This document shows positions 27,327-36,481 of a DNA stretch of 64,000 nt, piece by piece. The stretch's first letter is position 1, and each line of letters opens with the position of its first letter. Origin of the DNA: Motiliproteus sp036961355 (lineage in GTDB: Bacteria > Pseudomonadota > Gammaproteobacteria > Pseudomonadales > Balneatricaceae); assembly GCA_036961355.1 (NCBI GenBank), contig JBALVL010000019.1, forward strand, positions 1 through 64,000. The letters run 5' to 3'. The notes under the pieces were generated by a model, which worked only from the letters and a program-made list of their open reading frames with translations, was not told the origin of the DNA and made no database searches. The position numbers and the translations under genes are program-made.

Positions 27327-28649
27327 TTGCACAACAATCGCATCACGGAAGTCGAATCCACCCTGCCCGACATGACCGGCAACGCGCGTGGCAAGTTCTA
27401 CCCGACTAAAAAATTTCTGACTGAAAAAAGTGGCCGGATACCGGAAGCGATTCTGATTCAAACAGTAACCGGTGATTGGGCCGAAAACCATTTTGATCTG
27501 GTTCATCCATCAGACCGCGATATGGTGCTGGTGCCAGACATGTCGACACTGAGGCTGGTCCCCTGGGCCGATGAACCTACCGCTCAGATCATCAATGATT
27601 GCTACGATGCCGAAGGCAATCTGCACCCGCTATCCACTCGCAATGTCCTACGCCGGGTATTAAAGCTGTACGAAGAGGAGGGGCTTACCCCGGTTATTGC
27701 ACCGGAGTTGGAATTTTACCTACTGCAGAAAAACATCAACCCGGATAACGAGCTCAAATCGGCTATCGGTCGTTCGGGTCGCCGAGAAACGGCTCGCCAG
27801 TCATACAGCATCGACGCGGTTAGTGAATTCAATCCGGTCATAGACACCCTGTACGACTACTGTGAAGCCCAGCATCTCGACGTCGACACGCTGATCCATG
27901 AAACTGGCGCGGCGCAGATGGAGGTCAACTTCCTGCATGGTGACCCGTTGAAACTGGCCGACCAGGTGTTCGTGTTTAAACGGACTCTGCGCGAAACCGC
28001 ACTCAAGCATGATATCTATGCCACCTTCATGGCCAAACCGATGGAACATGAACCTGGCAGCTCGATGCATATTCATCAGAGCCTGCTCGACAGCAAAACC
28101 GGAGACAATATTTTTTCCAATCAAGCCGGCGGCTTCACCGAGTCGTTCTACCATTACATAGGCGGACTGCAGCGATACATCCCGCATGCGATCAGTTTCT
28201 TCGCGCCCAACGTCAACTCTTATCGCCGCTTCGCGCCTGATATCTCTGCACCGGTCAACATGCACTGGGGCATCGACAACCGCACCACCGGACTTCGCTG
28301 CCCGGCCAGCCCAGCTGCCGCCACCCGAATCGAAAACCGCTTTGCCGGTGCCGACAGCAACCCTTACTTGACCATCGCATTAACATTGGCCTGTGGTTAT
28401 CTGGGCATGAAGCAAAAAATCCGACCGAGCGAACCGATCGAGGGGATGTCGTACTCGCCCGGCGATAAGGTCGAGCTGGCACGCACGCTGGAAGAGGGTT
28501 TAAGGCAGCTAGATCAGTGCGAGCCGCTTAAACAGATCCTCGGAGAGCAGTTCGTCCAAGCCTATATCGGCGTCAAAAACGCAGAATTCGAAACATTTAA
28601 CAAGGTGATTAGCTCGTGGGAGCGTGAACATTTATTGCTAAATGTCTGA
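27327..28649 (+). CDS. puuA: Glutamine synthetase family, gamma-glutamylputrescine synthetase-like
   Basis: A 440-residue type I glutamine synthetase homologue. The N-terminal beta-grasp has ESTLPDMTGNARGKFYPTKK; the catalytic domain has ELEFYL, AQMEVNFLHGDP, GSSMHIHQSL and NSYRRFAPDISAP with ATP and metal ligands. Several substitutions relative to GlnA fit the polyamine-ligating PuuA/GlnA-like group, which joins glutamate to putrescine. There is no ATG at the expected start: the frame opens after a TGA at 27300, and the first conventional option is TTG 27327, although family similarity seems to begin slightly earlier (FIKTLEDFL). It is divergent from a PuuB-like oxidase. Confidence 0.85.
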   Translation: MHNNRITEVESTLPDMTGNARGKFYPTKKFLTEKSGRIPEAILIQTVTGDWAENHFDLVHPSDRDMVLVPDMSTLRLVPWADEPTAQIINDCYDAEGNLHPLSTRNVLRRVLKLYEEEGLTPVIAPELEFYLLQKNINPDNELKSAIGRSGRRETARQSYSIDAVSEFNPVIDTLYDYCEAQHLDVDTLIHETGAAQMEVNFLHGDPLKLADQVFVFKRTLRETALKHDIYATFMAKPMEHEPGSSMHIHQSLLDSKTGDNIFSNQAGGFTESFYHYIGGLQRYIPHAISFFAPNVNSYRRFAPDISAPVNMHWGIDNRTTGLRCPASPAAATRIENRFAGADSNPYLTIALTLACGYLGMKQKIRPSEPIEGMSYSPGDKVELARTLEEGLRQLDQCEPLKQILGEQFVQAYIGVKNAEFETFNKVISSWEREHLLLNV

Positions 28650-28848
28650 CCCCGCTCAACAAAAGACCGTATGGCAGTACCTCACAAACCGGCCCTAGGT
28701 TAAGTTGCTATTCATCTGCTAAGAGTTACGGTGTAACCCTTAGCATAAAACCAAAGAACCACCCCAGCGCTTCAAAACAGTGCACCAGCGATCAGTGACA
28801 GAGGACTTGCACTAAAGCATGACAGTGATCTGTTTAGCTTCCGTCAAT

Positions 28849-28868
28849 ATATCCCCTAGGGGGTATAT
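28849..28868. promoter_or_regulatory. Candidate operator, copy 1 (upstream of potF)
   Basis: ATATCCCCTAGGGGGTATAT is a 20-base near-palindrome 188 bases before the PotF-like start codon. The same 20-base pattern occurs at 31134-31153 and 42711-42730. The rest of the 28650-29056 gap is A/T-rich with no supported gene; a small open frame at 28819-29025 covers this palindrome and has no domain. Confidence 0.65.
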
Positions 28869-29056
28869 CGCTACTATGAGAGGAGAACATACCTTAATTA
28901 GAAGCTGGTCATCGTTGCAGAGGGCTGCAAAAAACGACAGTAATACTGATAAAAAACCACGGACCGGTACAACCTTGCTTTCCAAAAATAAAATTAAAAG
29001 CGTCACTAGCCATTATCGCTGCTGACGAAATGATAAACAGAAACGAAGGTTAAATT

Positions 29057-30175
29057 ATGAACACAGCAATTCCATCTCGATTAACACTAGTGGCATCGAC
29101 ACTGGCACTGAGCATCGCTGCTGCAATGCCGGCACAGGCTCAAGAACAGCTTAAGTTTTACAACTGGTCTGACTATATCGCCGAAGATACTATCGAAAAC
29201 TTCGAGAAAGAGACCGGCATTGATGTGATCTACGATGTCTTCGACAGCAACGAAGTACTCGAAGCTAAACTGCTCTCTGGCGGCTCTGGTTTTGATATCG
29301 TAGTACCTTCCTCGGCTTTCCTTGGCCGTCAAATTCAAGCTGGGGTATTCCAGCCACTCGACAAGAGCAAACTGCCTAACTACAAGCACCTTGATACCGA
29401 TATGATGAAGGTATTGACCGGAGTTGATGCCGACAATGCTCATGGCATCCCGTACCTGTGGGGCACCACCGGTATCGGTTACAACATCGATAAGGTCAAA
29501 GAAGTACTCGGTGACGATGCGCCACTCGACAGCTTCGACCTAGTATTCAAGCCTGAGAATATGGCAAAGCTGGCCTCTTGTGGTGTTGCTTTCCTCGACG
29601 CCCCAACTGAGATCATCCCGCTGGCACTGCACTATGTCGGCAAAGACCCCAACAGCTTCGACAAAGGCGATTACAAGAAGTCAGCACCTGCCGGGCAGCT
29701 GCTCAAAAGCATTCGTCCGCATATCACCTACTTCCACTCATCACAGTACATCAACGACCTGGCTAACGGTGACATCTGTGTTGCAGTCGGTTGGTCAGGC
29801 GATATTCTGCAGGCGGCAGATCGTGCCTCTGAGAGCGACAACGGTGTAAACGTCGGTTATACCATTCCAAAAGAAGGCACCGCCGTCTGGTTTGATATGC
29901 TAGCCATTCCTGCCGATGCAGATAACGTTGATAACGCGCACAAGTTCCTTGATTACCTGATGCGTCCAGAGGTTATCGCCAGTGTCAGCGATTACGTGGC
30001 ATACGCCAACGGTAACGCCTCTTCTGTCCCGCTGATCGATCCTGAAGTTTCCGGCGACACTCGCATCTTCCCATCCGATGAGGTTAAAGCGAAGTTGTTT
30101 CCCTTCAAGGTTCTGCCTAAGAAGATTGACCGCGTTCTTACCCGTCTTTGGACTGACGTCAAGTCAGGGCGTTAA
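29057..30175 (+). CDS. potF: Periplasmic putrescine/polyamine-binding protein
   Basis: A 372-residue exported binding protein: signal peptide LTLVASTLALSIAAAMPAQA (about 9-28), then QEQLKFYNWSDYIAEDTIEN, the canonical start of PotD/PotF/SpuD proteins in which the Trp-Ser-Asp-Tyr contacts the polyamine amine. GWSGDILQAADRA and YTIPKEGTAVWFDMLAIP are further family motifs lining the site. A GAAGG site precedes the ATG at 29057. No permease or ATPase genes follow, so it must work with a transporter encoded elsewhere. The upstream 20-base palindrome suggests co-regulation with other polyamine genes. Confidence 0.92.
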   Translation: MNTAIPSRLTLVASTLALSIAAAMPAQAQEQLKFYNWSDYIAEDTIENFEKETGIDVIYDVFDSNEVLEAKLLSGGSGFDIVVPSSAFLGRQIQAGVFQPLDKSKLPNYKHLDTDMMKVLTGVDADNAHGIPYLWGTTGIGYNIDKVKEVLGDDAPLDSFDLVFKPENMAKLASCGVAFLDAPTEIIPLALHYVGKDPNSFDKGDYKKSAPAGQLLKSIRPHITYFHSSQYINDLANGDICVAVGWSGDILQAADRASESDNGVNVGYTIPKEGTAVWFDMLAIPADADNVDNAHKFLDYLMRPEVIASVSDYVAYANGNASSVPLIDPEVSGDTRIFPSDEVKAKLFPFKVLPKKIDRVLTRLWTDVKSGR

Positions 30176-30222
30176 TTTTCAACTCTGATTAAAGCAACAC
30201 TCTCTCCTTTAGGGGGCAGTAT

Positions 30223-30246
30223 GGAAAGTAGAGCAAACTACTTTCC
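30223..30246. repeat. Perfect 9-bp hairpin between potF and porin genes
   Basis: GGAAAGTAG at 30223-30231, loop AGCAAA, CTACTTTCC at 30238-30246. No T-run follows, so it may be an RNA-stabilising hairpin or an operator rather than a terminator. Confidence 0.55.
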
Positions 30247-30340
30247 AACCCTCGGGGAGAATACGTTTTAACGTTGACGGCGATCGCCGTTACAGACTAA
30301 GCATTCAAATAAAAACTAAAACCAACCATAAGGTCTTATC

Positions 30341-31033
30341 ATGAAGACACGTTTCATTGTGCCTGCCGTTCTGCTTTTTTCAGCTTCAGCACAGGCTGCC
30401 GAAGTGTCCAGCACTATCAGCTTTAATAGCGACTACCGTTTCCGCGGTATCAGCCAAACCGCAGGCGACCCCGCCGTGCAAGGTAGTATCGATGTCGGTT
30501 ACGACAACGGTATCTACGCCGGTGTTTGGGGTAGCAACGTCGATTTTGGCGATGATGCGAACCTGGAAATTGACTGGTATGCCGGCTACGGAGCCGAGAT
30601 CAATGACGAGCTGAGTTGGGATGCGACCCTCTACTACTACACCTACCCCGGCTACAACGAGGTTGATGGTGATTATGCTGAGTTGGATCTGAACCTTTAC
30701 TACGGCGACCTCAATCTTGAGTACGCCCACTCCAACGACTACTTCAACACCTCCGAAACCGGTCAATATATAGCGCTTAACTACTCACTAGGCGTTACCG
30801 AAGAGATCAGTATTGACCTTCACGCAGGACGTAGTTTCGGTGACTACTGGAATGGTGATCTGGATATCAACAACTATAACGACTACTCGGTTGGCGTTTC
30901 TGGCAGTTATGCAGGTATAGGCTTGTCTGCCGCCTACCTGTTAAACAATATCAAAGATGGTGAAAAAACAGATGGCAACCAGCCATACGCCAACGATGAC
31001 ACGCTACTACTAACCATTTCTCGTACTTTCTAA
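30341..31033 (+). CDS. TorF-family outer-membrane beta-barrel protein (putative porin)
   Basis: A 230-residue protein with a signal peptide (FIVPAVLLFSASAQA, cut before AEVSS). The mature part, STISFNSDYRFRGISQTAGDP, is the diagnostic N-terminus of the TorF/Gcw_chp putative porin family (TIGR02001). It has alternating aromatic-polar beta strands and ends in SRTF, the terminal Phe recognised by the BAM machinery. It follows the polyamine-binding protein with 165 bases between and ends at a terminator, so it could be an entry route for polyamines through the outer membrane. That role is an inference. Confidence 0.85.
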   Translation: MKTRFIVPAVLLFSASAQAAEVSSTISFNSDYRFRGISQTAGDPAVQGSIDVGYDNGIYAGVWGSNVDFGDDANLEIDWYAGYGAEINDELSWDATLYYYTYPGYNEVDGDYAELDLNLYYGDLNLEYAHSNDYFNTSETGQYIALNYSLGVTEEISIDLHAGRSFGDYWNGDLDINNYNDYSVGVSGSYAGIGLSAAYLLNNIKDGEKTDGNQPYANDDTLLLTISRTF

Positions 31034-31042
31034 TCTCCACCC

Positions 31043-31092
31043 AAAAAACCCCGGTCGGTTGTCCCTTCAGGACCAGTCCGGGGTTCTGTTTT
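31043..31092 (+). terminator. Rho-independent terminator after the porin gene
   Basis: AACCCCGG at 31047-31054 pairs with CCGGGGTT at 31078-31085, enclosing a loop with a second GGT/ACC pairing, followed by CTGTTTTT. It lies 10 bases after the porin stop codon; an A-run on the other side may make it bidirectional. Confidence 0.85.
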
Positions 31093-31133
31093 TCATCCAT
31101 CAGTCAATTAAAACTTAACGTCTGATCCGTCAA

Positions 31134-31153
31134 ATATACCGCAATGGGTATAT
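31134..31153. promoter_or_regulatory. Candidate operator, copy 2 (upstream of a puuB paralogue)
   Basis: ATATACCGCAATGGGTATAT is a 20-base inverted repeat 114 bases before the FAD-oxidoreductase ATG. It shares the arms ATAT-CC and GG-TATAT with the copies at 28849 and 42711, with a different centre. Confidence 0.6.
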
Positions 31154-31267
31154 CTCATCCGTTGCCCACCAACGTACTCTGAATCTAAAGAAAACGTGCG
31201 TCTTGGCTATATTTTCGAACGCTAACGACCACCCTTTTCAACATTGAACAAGCTCCGAAGGTGCCCA

Positions 31268-32566
31268 ATGACCCCAATTCAACACCCCGACTCTTACTAC
31301 GCTGATTCAGCCAACGACAAGCAGCAGCGCAACAGCCTGCAAAGCGACATCAGCGCCGATATTTGCGTCATTGGTGCCGGTTACAGCGGCCTGTCTACGG
31401 CGCTACATCTGGCCGAGCAAGGCTTTAAGGTGGTGGTCCTTGAAGCCAGCCGAATCGGTTTCGGTGCGTCGGGCCGCAACGGTGGACAGATAATTCACAG
31501 CTACAGCCGCGATATTGATTTTATCGAGAAGCATTATGGTGCCGATACCGGTCGCGAAATGGGCAAGATAGCGTTCGAGGGAGGCCGCATCATCCGCCGC
31601 CTGATCAGCCAGTATGATATCCAGTGCGACCTGAAAGAGGGCGGCATTTTTGCTGCCTGCAGCAGCAAGCAACTAGCCGAACTGGAGAGTAAAAAAGCCC
31701 TGTGGGAAAACCATGGTCACCAACAACTGCAGATGCTTAGCGCCGATAGCATCCGTGATTACGTCGGCTCGGAGCGCTACCACGGCGGTCTGCTCGACAA
31801 TAGCAGCGGTCACTTTCACCCGCTCAATCTGGTTCTGGGCGAAGCTGCAGCGTTAGAGTCACTGGGCGGGACTATCTATGAAGCGTCGGCAGTCACCCTG
31901 GTCGATCAAGGCAGCGCAGCAACACTAAACAAGGCCAAGGTTTTCACTGCAACGGGAAGCGTGACAGCCGACTTTGTGATGGTGGCCGGTAACGCGTACC
32001 TAGGCGGCCTAATCCCCAAGCTGCAACATAAAGCGATCCCTTGCGGCACCCAGATCGTCACCACCGAGCCACTGAGTAAAGAGCTACAGAAACAGATAAT
32101 TCCGCACGATCAGTGCATCGAGGATTGCAACTATCTGCTCGACTATTTTCGTTTATCGGGTGATGGCCGACTCATCTACGGCGGCGGCGTCACTTACGGT
32201 GATCGCGAGCCCGGTAAGATCGAGTCCCTGATCGTACCCAAGATGCTGACCACTTTCCCGCAGTTGAGTGACGTGAAGATTGATTACGCCTGGACCGGTA
32301 ACTTCCTGCTGACGCTGATGCGACTGCCACAATTCGGCCGAATCGGCAGTAACATCTATTACGCTCAAGGCTATAGCGGCCATGGCATCACCTGCTCGCA
32401 CTTAGCCGGTAAGGTTATCGCCGACGCAATTCAAGGCCAGGCAGAGCGATTCGACGTGTTCGCCAGTTTGCCGCAACCGCCGTTCCCAGGCGGTCACATG
32501 CTGCGCGTACCTTTGACTGCGATGGGTGCTTGGTATTACAACCTGCGCGATAAGCTCGGTTGGTGA
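31268..32566 (+). CDS. puuB: Gamma-glutamylputrescine oxidase-like FAD protein (paralogue 4)
   Basis: A 432-residue DAO-fold flavoprotein: PDSYYADSANDKQQR at the N-terminus, CVIGAGYSGLSTALHLAEQG, GFGASGRNGGQI and C-terminal YAQGYSGHGITCSHLAG. These match PuuB. The ATG at 31268 with GAAGGTG upstream is preferred to the TTG at 31244. A candidate operator and a porin terminator lie just before it; a DMT-type exporter follows 55 bases later on the same strand and may be co-transcribed. Confidence 0.85.
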   Translation: MTPIQHPDSYYADSANDKQQRNSLQSDISADICVIGAGYSGLSTALHLAEQGFKVVVLEASRIGFGASGRNGGQIIHSYSRDIDFIEKHYGADTGREMGKIAFEGGRIIRRLISQYDIQCDLKEGGIFAACSSKQLAELESKKALWENHGHQQLQMLSADSIRDYVGSERYHGGLLDNSSGHFHPLNLVLGEAAALESLGGTIYEASAVTLVDQGSAATLNKAKVFTATGSVTADFVMVAGNAYLGGLIPKLQHKAIPCGTQIVTTEPLSKELQKQIIPHDQCIEDCNYLLDYFRLSGDGRLIYGGGVTYGDREPGKIESLIVPKMLTTFPQLSDVKIDYAWTGNFLLTLMRLPQFGRIGSNIYYAQGYSGHGITCSHLAGKVIADAIQGQAERFDVFASLPQPPFPGGHMLRVPLTAMGAWYYNLRDKLGW

Positions 32567-32621
32567 CCATCGACTTTACACACCCCTTATTGCCACAAAC
32601 ACCAGTGCCCCCAGGAACTCC

Positions 32622-33608
32622 ATGACGGTCAATTCAACCCGTGTCGCTTTTATTTTGATGCTTTTGGTTTGTCTGATCTGGGGCGCAGAGTATGTCTTGG
32701 TCGACCTTGCGATAGAAGTTTTACCAACCCACAGTTTTAACACTATCCGTTTTACCATCGCCGCATTGTCGTTGTTACCGCTGCTGTGGTTTTCAAAAGA
32801 GAAAATACCCGACGGTAAGCACTTAACATTGCTAGGAACAGGGTCGCTGCTAGGTCTGTTACTGTTCATCGGTTTCTATACGCAAACCGAAGGTTTGCTG
32901 TTTACTAGCGTCTCCAACGCCGGTTTTATCACCGCACTGGTGGTTCCCCTCGTCCCCTTGTTAGGGCTGATTTTACTCGGGATTAAACGCCCGCTGCCGG
33001 TTTGGATCGGGGTCGCCTGCGCCACAATTGGGCTCTACTATCTCACCATCGGTGATAATCTTGAGTTCAATAAAGGCGACCTGCTCGTACTGATCTGCGC
33101 CTTCGCTTTCAGCCTCCACATCATCATCACCGGGAAAGTGGTGGGAAACTTGCCGATCATTCCTCTGAGCCTGATTCAATTGACCTCAGTGGCCATCTAC
33201 AGCGGCATTGCCGCACTGCTTTCATCGGGCCCGTTGATTAACGGTCATAGTGACAGCGTTTCTGACGGGGTACAGTTGCTATTGAGCCCGATCATCATCA
33301 GCGCGTTGCTGGTTGCCGGAATTCTCGGATCCGGTTTTGCGACCTGGGCTCAAGCGTCAAGCCAGCGGTTACTTCAACCCCATCAGATCGCACTCATTTT
33401 TGCTTCAGAACCGATCTTTGCCTGGTTCTTTGCCTGGCTTTTTCTTGGCGAAAAGCTCGGAACACAAGGAATTATCGGTGCAGGAATGATCATCATCGGC
33501 ATGCTCATTTCAGAGCTGGGTGACAGATCCCCGAAAGGAAAGAAATCCAAACGGGGCGAGCATACCGTCAAGGTCAAGCCGCTGGAGCACTTGGCCTCCT
33601 CTGACTGA
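32622..33608 (+). CDS. DMT/EamA-family membrane transporter
   Basis: A 328-residue inner-membrane protein with about ten hydrophobic helices in two EamA halves. The first has FILMLLVCLIWGAEYVLVDL, the second GSGFATWAQASSQRLLQPHQ and FASEPIFAWFFAWLFLGE, the conserved EamA C-terminal signature. Members export metabolites such as amino acids. The ATG at 32622, with AGGA upstream, avoids the overlap with the flavoprotein that a longer frame would have. Its position after a PuuB-like gene suggests an amine-related substrate, but this is only context. Confidence 0.85.
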   Translation: MTVNSTRVAFILMLLVCLIWGAEYVLVDLAIEVLPTHSFNTIRFTIAALSLLPLLWFSKEKIPDGKHLTLLGTGSLLGLLLFIGFYTQTEGLLFTSVSNAGFITALVVPLVPLLGLILLGIKRPLPVWIGVACATIGLYYLTIGDNLEFNKGDLLVLICAFAFSLHIIITGKVVGNLPIIPLSLIQLTSVAIYSGIAALLSSGPLINGHSDSVSDGVQLLLSPIIISALLVAGILGSGFATWAQASSQRLLQPHQIALIFASEPIFAWFFAWLFLGEKLGTQGIIGAGMIIIGMLISELGDRSPKGKKSKRGEHTVKVKPLEHLASSD

Positions 33609-33719
33609 GTCTGAGTAATCGGCACACTTATTCAGCAAACGCATCCAGCACCATTAGTTAGCACTCTTGCTGGTAATAAGAACGGTTGCCAAGGCCTGAA
33701 ACGGTCGTCTGACAGCCTC

Positions 33720-35951
33720 TTATAACGCAGCCTGCCGGATCGCTTTCTTATCGCTATGCCGAAATATTTCAGCGACAGGCACCAGCCCTTCCGGACGACC
33801 AGCATCCGGCTGGCTGTAATCACAAACGCCATCAGGAAAGATCTGCTGCAGTGCGGATCGGGACGGTTTCATATCCTGCTCGCCATAGACACCCTCAGCG
33901 ATCGCTTGGGATATCGGTATTAACTGGCATTTGAATAGATCCCCCGCCCAGGGACCACCCGCCCCGATTCGGCTATTGCTGTAAATCGGATAATGTTGGG
34001 AGCAACCGCCGCCAGCTCTGCCATTCCAACGGCCGTCCCAAACGCCATCACCCTGCTCAATCACCGAACCATCTTCGGCAAAGCAGCCATCGATAAGACC
34101 CTCGGGGCGAGCTTCAACAACGTTTGCTAGCGGATCTTGATTGAGATTGAGCTGCCACCGATCCATCTGCCTGAAGGCCTCATTGACCGGGCTGAAGTTC
34201 TTATGTGCGATCCAGATCACGTGATTATCGGCATGGCCATTGGCTGCCAGTAAACGCAGGCGACTATAGAAGGATGCCGATACATGGTGCATATCCAGAT
34301 CCTCCTCTAAATAGTGCCGGACATCGATAATAGGTAACGATACCCGACCGATGAACACCTGCCCCGAGCGATAGGCTGCATGCATAGCCTCAATCGAACC
34401 ACTGCTTCGGCGTGCGACGCGACCCGAGACCTCGGCAATATTGTGATTACCCCACAGCGACAACCACAACGGCACCTTACGCCCCAGCGGGGTGGCAATC
34501 GACTCTTTCTTCATTTGGTGCGGCGGCTTCCAGCTACCGATTTTCTGGTTAATATCAATGAATTCGGCCACCGATATTTTTTCGTCCAACAATGCTGAGA
34601 GACCGTATTGCACCCCGACATTATCCCAGGTAGACAAAGCAAAACCGCGGTTGTCTTCGCCCAGAACACTCACCATATCCTGCCAGTAGCTCCAGTTGAC
34701 TTTACTGACGACATCGCGATGGAAAAAATCCCGCAAAAAACCCTGCCGAGGGTTATTCAAGAAGCTCGATAGACCAAAGTAACCGTTAATACATTCGCTA
34801 TTACCCCGAGGTAGCGACGGCACGAACCCCGCCATCAACTGATTCACCGGCTGCAGGTAGGGAATCCGCTGGGGAAAATCATTCAAGGCGTTCATCCCTT
34901 CAACCAACTGCCGCTTGCGCCAGTCTTTCCAGTCACGTCGATTGGCAGCCCGGAAGGTAAAATAGTTATTAAGAAGGTCACAATCAAGGGCATAGGTCGC
35001 CTGAGTGATCATATCCGGGTAGGAATACAACGGGATCAAACCATCAAGGATACCCTGACTGTTCTGTCCAATCAGGTACTGCGCCAATCCACCACCGGAC
35101 CCTCCAATGCCGACCGTATACAACGGCTCTCCGTAAAGGCTGATGAACTGCCGTTTGACCCGCCGAGCCGTGTCCTCAGCCAGCAGCATGTTGTAGGTGT
35201 AACTGGTGCGATTACCGCTGGAGCTAATAATTGCGTAGCCATCCAGCAACTGCTGAATCTGCCGTTCCATCACCTTAGCCGCCAACTGCCTGCCCTGTCG
35301 AAACCCCAAACCGGATCCGCCATTAAACTGGTAAATCAAACGCTTATTCCAAGCCTTCGAGACTACCCGCCGCCCGACGTTACTCGGATCCACCGGCACA
35401 ATCAGGGTGTAAATAAAGCGATTGATGGTTCCCTGTTCGACACTAAACAGTCGACCGTCAAATTGACTCATTGCAAGCAGGTCCGCCACTAATTCATCAT
35501 CGACACGACGGATACGTTCCTGCTCATCGATGCGGTAGTAGCTCAGTGTGGTTTTCAGTGAACAGTCTTTGCTATAGCCAATAATTTCCGATCGTAGCTT
35601 AATCGAACGATAGACTGGGACCCCGTAGCCTTGCTGGTTATCAACCAGTGGCTGCCCTAAGTTCCCATCCAGTGTCATGCAGTAAAAGGGGTATTGGTTC
35701 GGTCCCGAGTAGAGACTTTCATCCGGACCGGTTCCGCCCAGAGCGATTGGGAAATCAAAAGTTTCGGGAGGCCTTGGCACCAGGCTAATGTGTTGACCAA
35801 CGTCCAGCAAAAGATTATCAACGGCAGGAGCCATTTTTTTTACTTGCCGGTAAGCATACGAATTTTCAGAATCGAAAAAATAGACTGTAGAGAAATACAG
35901 TAGTGGCGTAAGAATTAAACCCGATAACAATAACTTTTTAACGGTTCGCAT
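33720..35951 (-). CDS. DUF6351-like exported or membrane-anchored hydrolase
   Basis: A 743-residue protein. The N-terminus has one hydrophobic segment (LLLSGLILTPLLYFSTVYFF, about 7-26) with a basic start, so it is exported or anchored in the inner membrane. The middle shows RLIYQFNGGSGLGFRQG and YTVGIGGSGGGLAQYLIGQN, the latter resembling a nucleophile elbow (G-x-S-x-G) of an alpha/beta hydrolase. The overall pattern recalls the DUF6351 family, related to secreted esterases; I am not certain. Several Cys pairs (DGNL..DCS, LDCDLL, SECINGYF, DGCFAED, GGCSQH, VCDYS) suggest periplasmic disulfides. It stands alone, and GGGGTG lies before the ATG. Confidence 0.6.
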   Translation of the reverse strand: MRTVKKLLLSGLILTPLLYFSTVYFFDSENSYAYRQVKKMAPAVDNLLLDVGQHISLVPRPPETFDFPIALGGTGPDESLYSGPNQYPFYCMTLDGNLGQPLVDNQQGYGVPVYRSIKLRSEIIGYSKDCSLKTTLSYYRIDEQERIRRVDDELVADLLAMSQFDGRLFSVEQGTINRFIYTLIVPVDPSNVGRRVVSKAWNKRLIYQFNGGSGLGFRQGRQLAAKVMERQIQQLLDGYAIISSSGNRTSYTYNMLLAEDTARRVKRQFISLYGEPLYTVGIGGSGGGLAQYLIGQNSQGILDGLIPLYSYPDMITQATYALDCDLLNNYFTFRAANRRDWKDWRKRQLVEGMNALNDFPQRIPYLQPVNQLMAGFVPSLPRGNSECINGYFGLSSFLNNPRQGFLRDFFHRDVVSKVNWSYWQDMVSVLGEDNRGFALSTWDNVGVQYGLSALLDEKISVAEFIDINQKIGSWKPPHQMKKESIATPLGRKVPLWLSLWGNHNIAEVSGRVARRSSGSIEAMHAAYRSGQVFIGRVSLPIIDVRHYLEEDLDMHHVSASFYSRLRLLAANGHADNHVIWIAHKNFSPVNEAFRQMDRWQLNLNQDPLANVVEARPEGLIDGCFAEDGSVIEQGDGVWDGRWNGRAGGGCSQHYPIYSNSRIGAGGPWAGDLFKCQLIPISQAIAEGVYGEQDMKPSRSALQQIFPDGVCDYSQPDAGRPEGLVPVAEIFRHSDKKAIRQAAL

Positions 35952-36481
35952 AGGTCACCCCTGTTAAACAGCTGCAGACCCCCTTCTTACATCTCTTTGG
36001 ACAACAAAAAATGACTAGTCGCTAGTCTTAAATCGTATCTGTAAGGCAGCAAGTAATACGCCACAAATCAAACCGGTGATTTATCAACCAATTACCACCA
36101 CTGACCGGCCCCCTACGACAGCTTCTGTAAAATAAGGTGACACCGCTACGCCGAAGCACTATTAGGTAACCTCCAAACAACACGACAAAAGAGGCCGACA
36201 ATCGCCGTGCAAAGTGGGCGCAGAAAGCCAGGCTTTGCCTTCACTAATCCCAACAAAAAAGAAACCGAGCAACCCGTATAAAAAGCCGCTAGAATGCCGG
36301 TTCGCACGGATCGGCACCGTGTCTGACAGGCAGTCTAACAGCCGTCATATCAGACCAACCTCCTATCCTAGGCCTAAAGATCAGTAATTCTTGTGATTTT
36401 ATTGCAAGGATGGCTCACATATGGCCAAAGAATCCTGTATTATATCGCGCAATTTACGCCCTGATAAAATCGAGTAACTCA
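35952..36481. other. Long leader region before the EF-G gene
   Basis: About 530 bases without a supported gene. Close to the EF-G start, TATTAT (about 36438) could be a -10 element. An upstream in-frame ATG at 36410 would add 24 residues that overlap this element, so the later start is preferred. I see no hairpin or repeat worth naming in the rest. Confidence 0.4.

Noticed and set aside
28819..29025. Small open frame before potF
   Set aside because: It covers the 20-base candidate operator and has no domain; more likely promoter region.
36410..36481. Upstream extension of the EF-G frame
   Set aside because: EF-G proteins start near LYRNIGIFAHVDAG; the extension overlaps a -10-like element.
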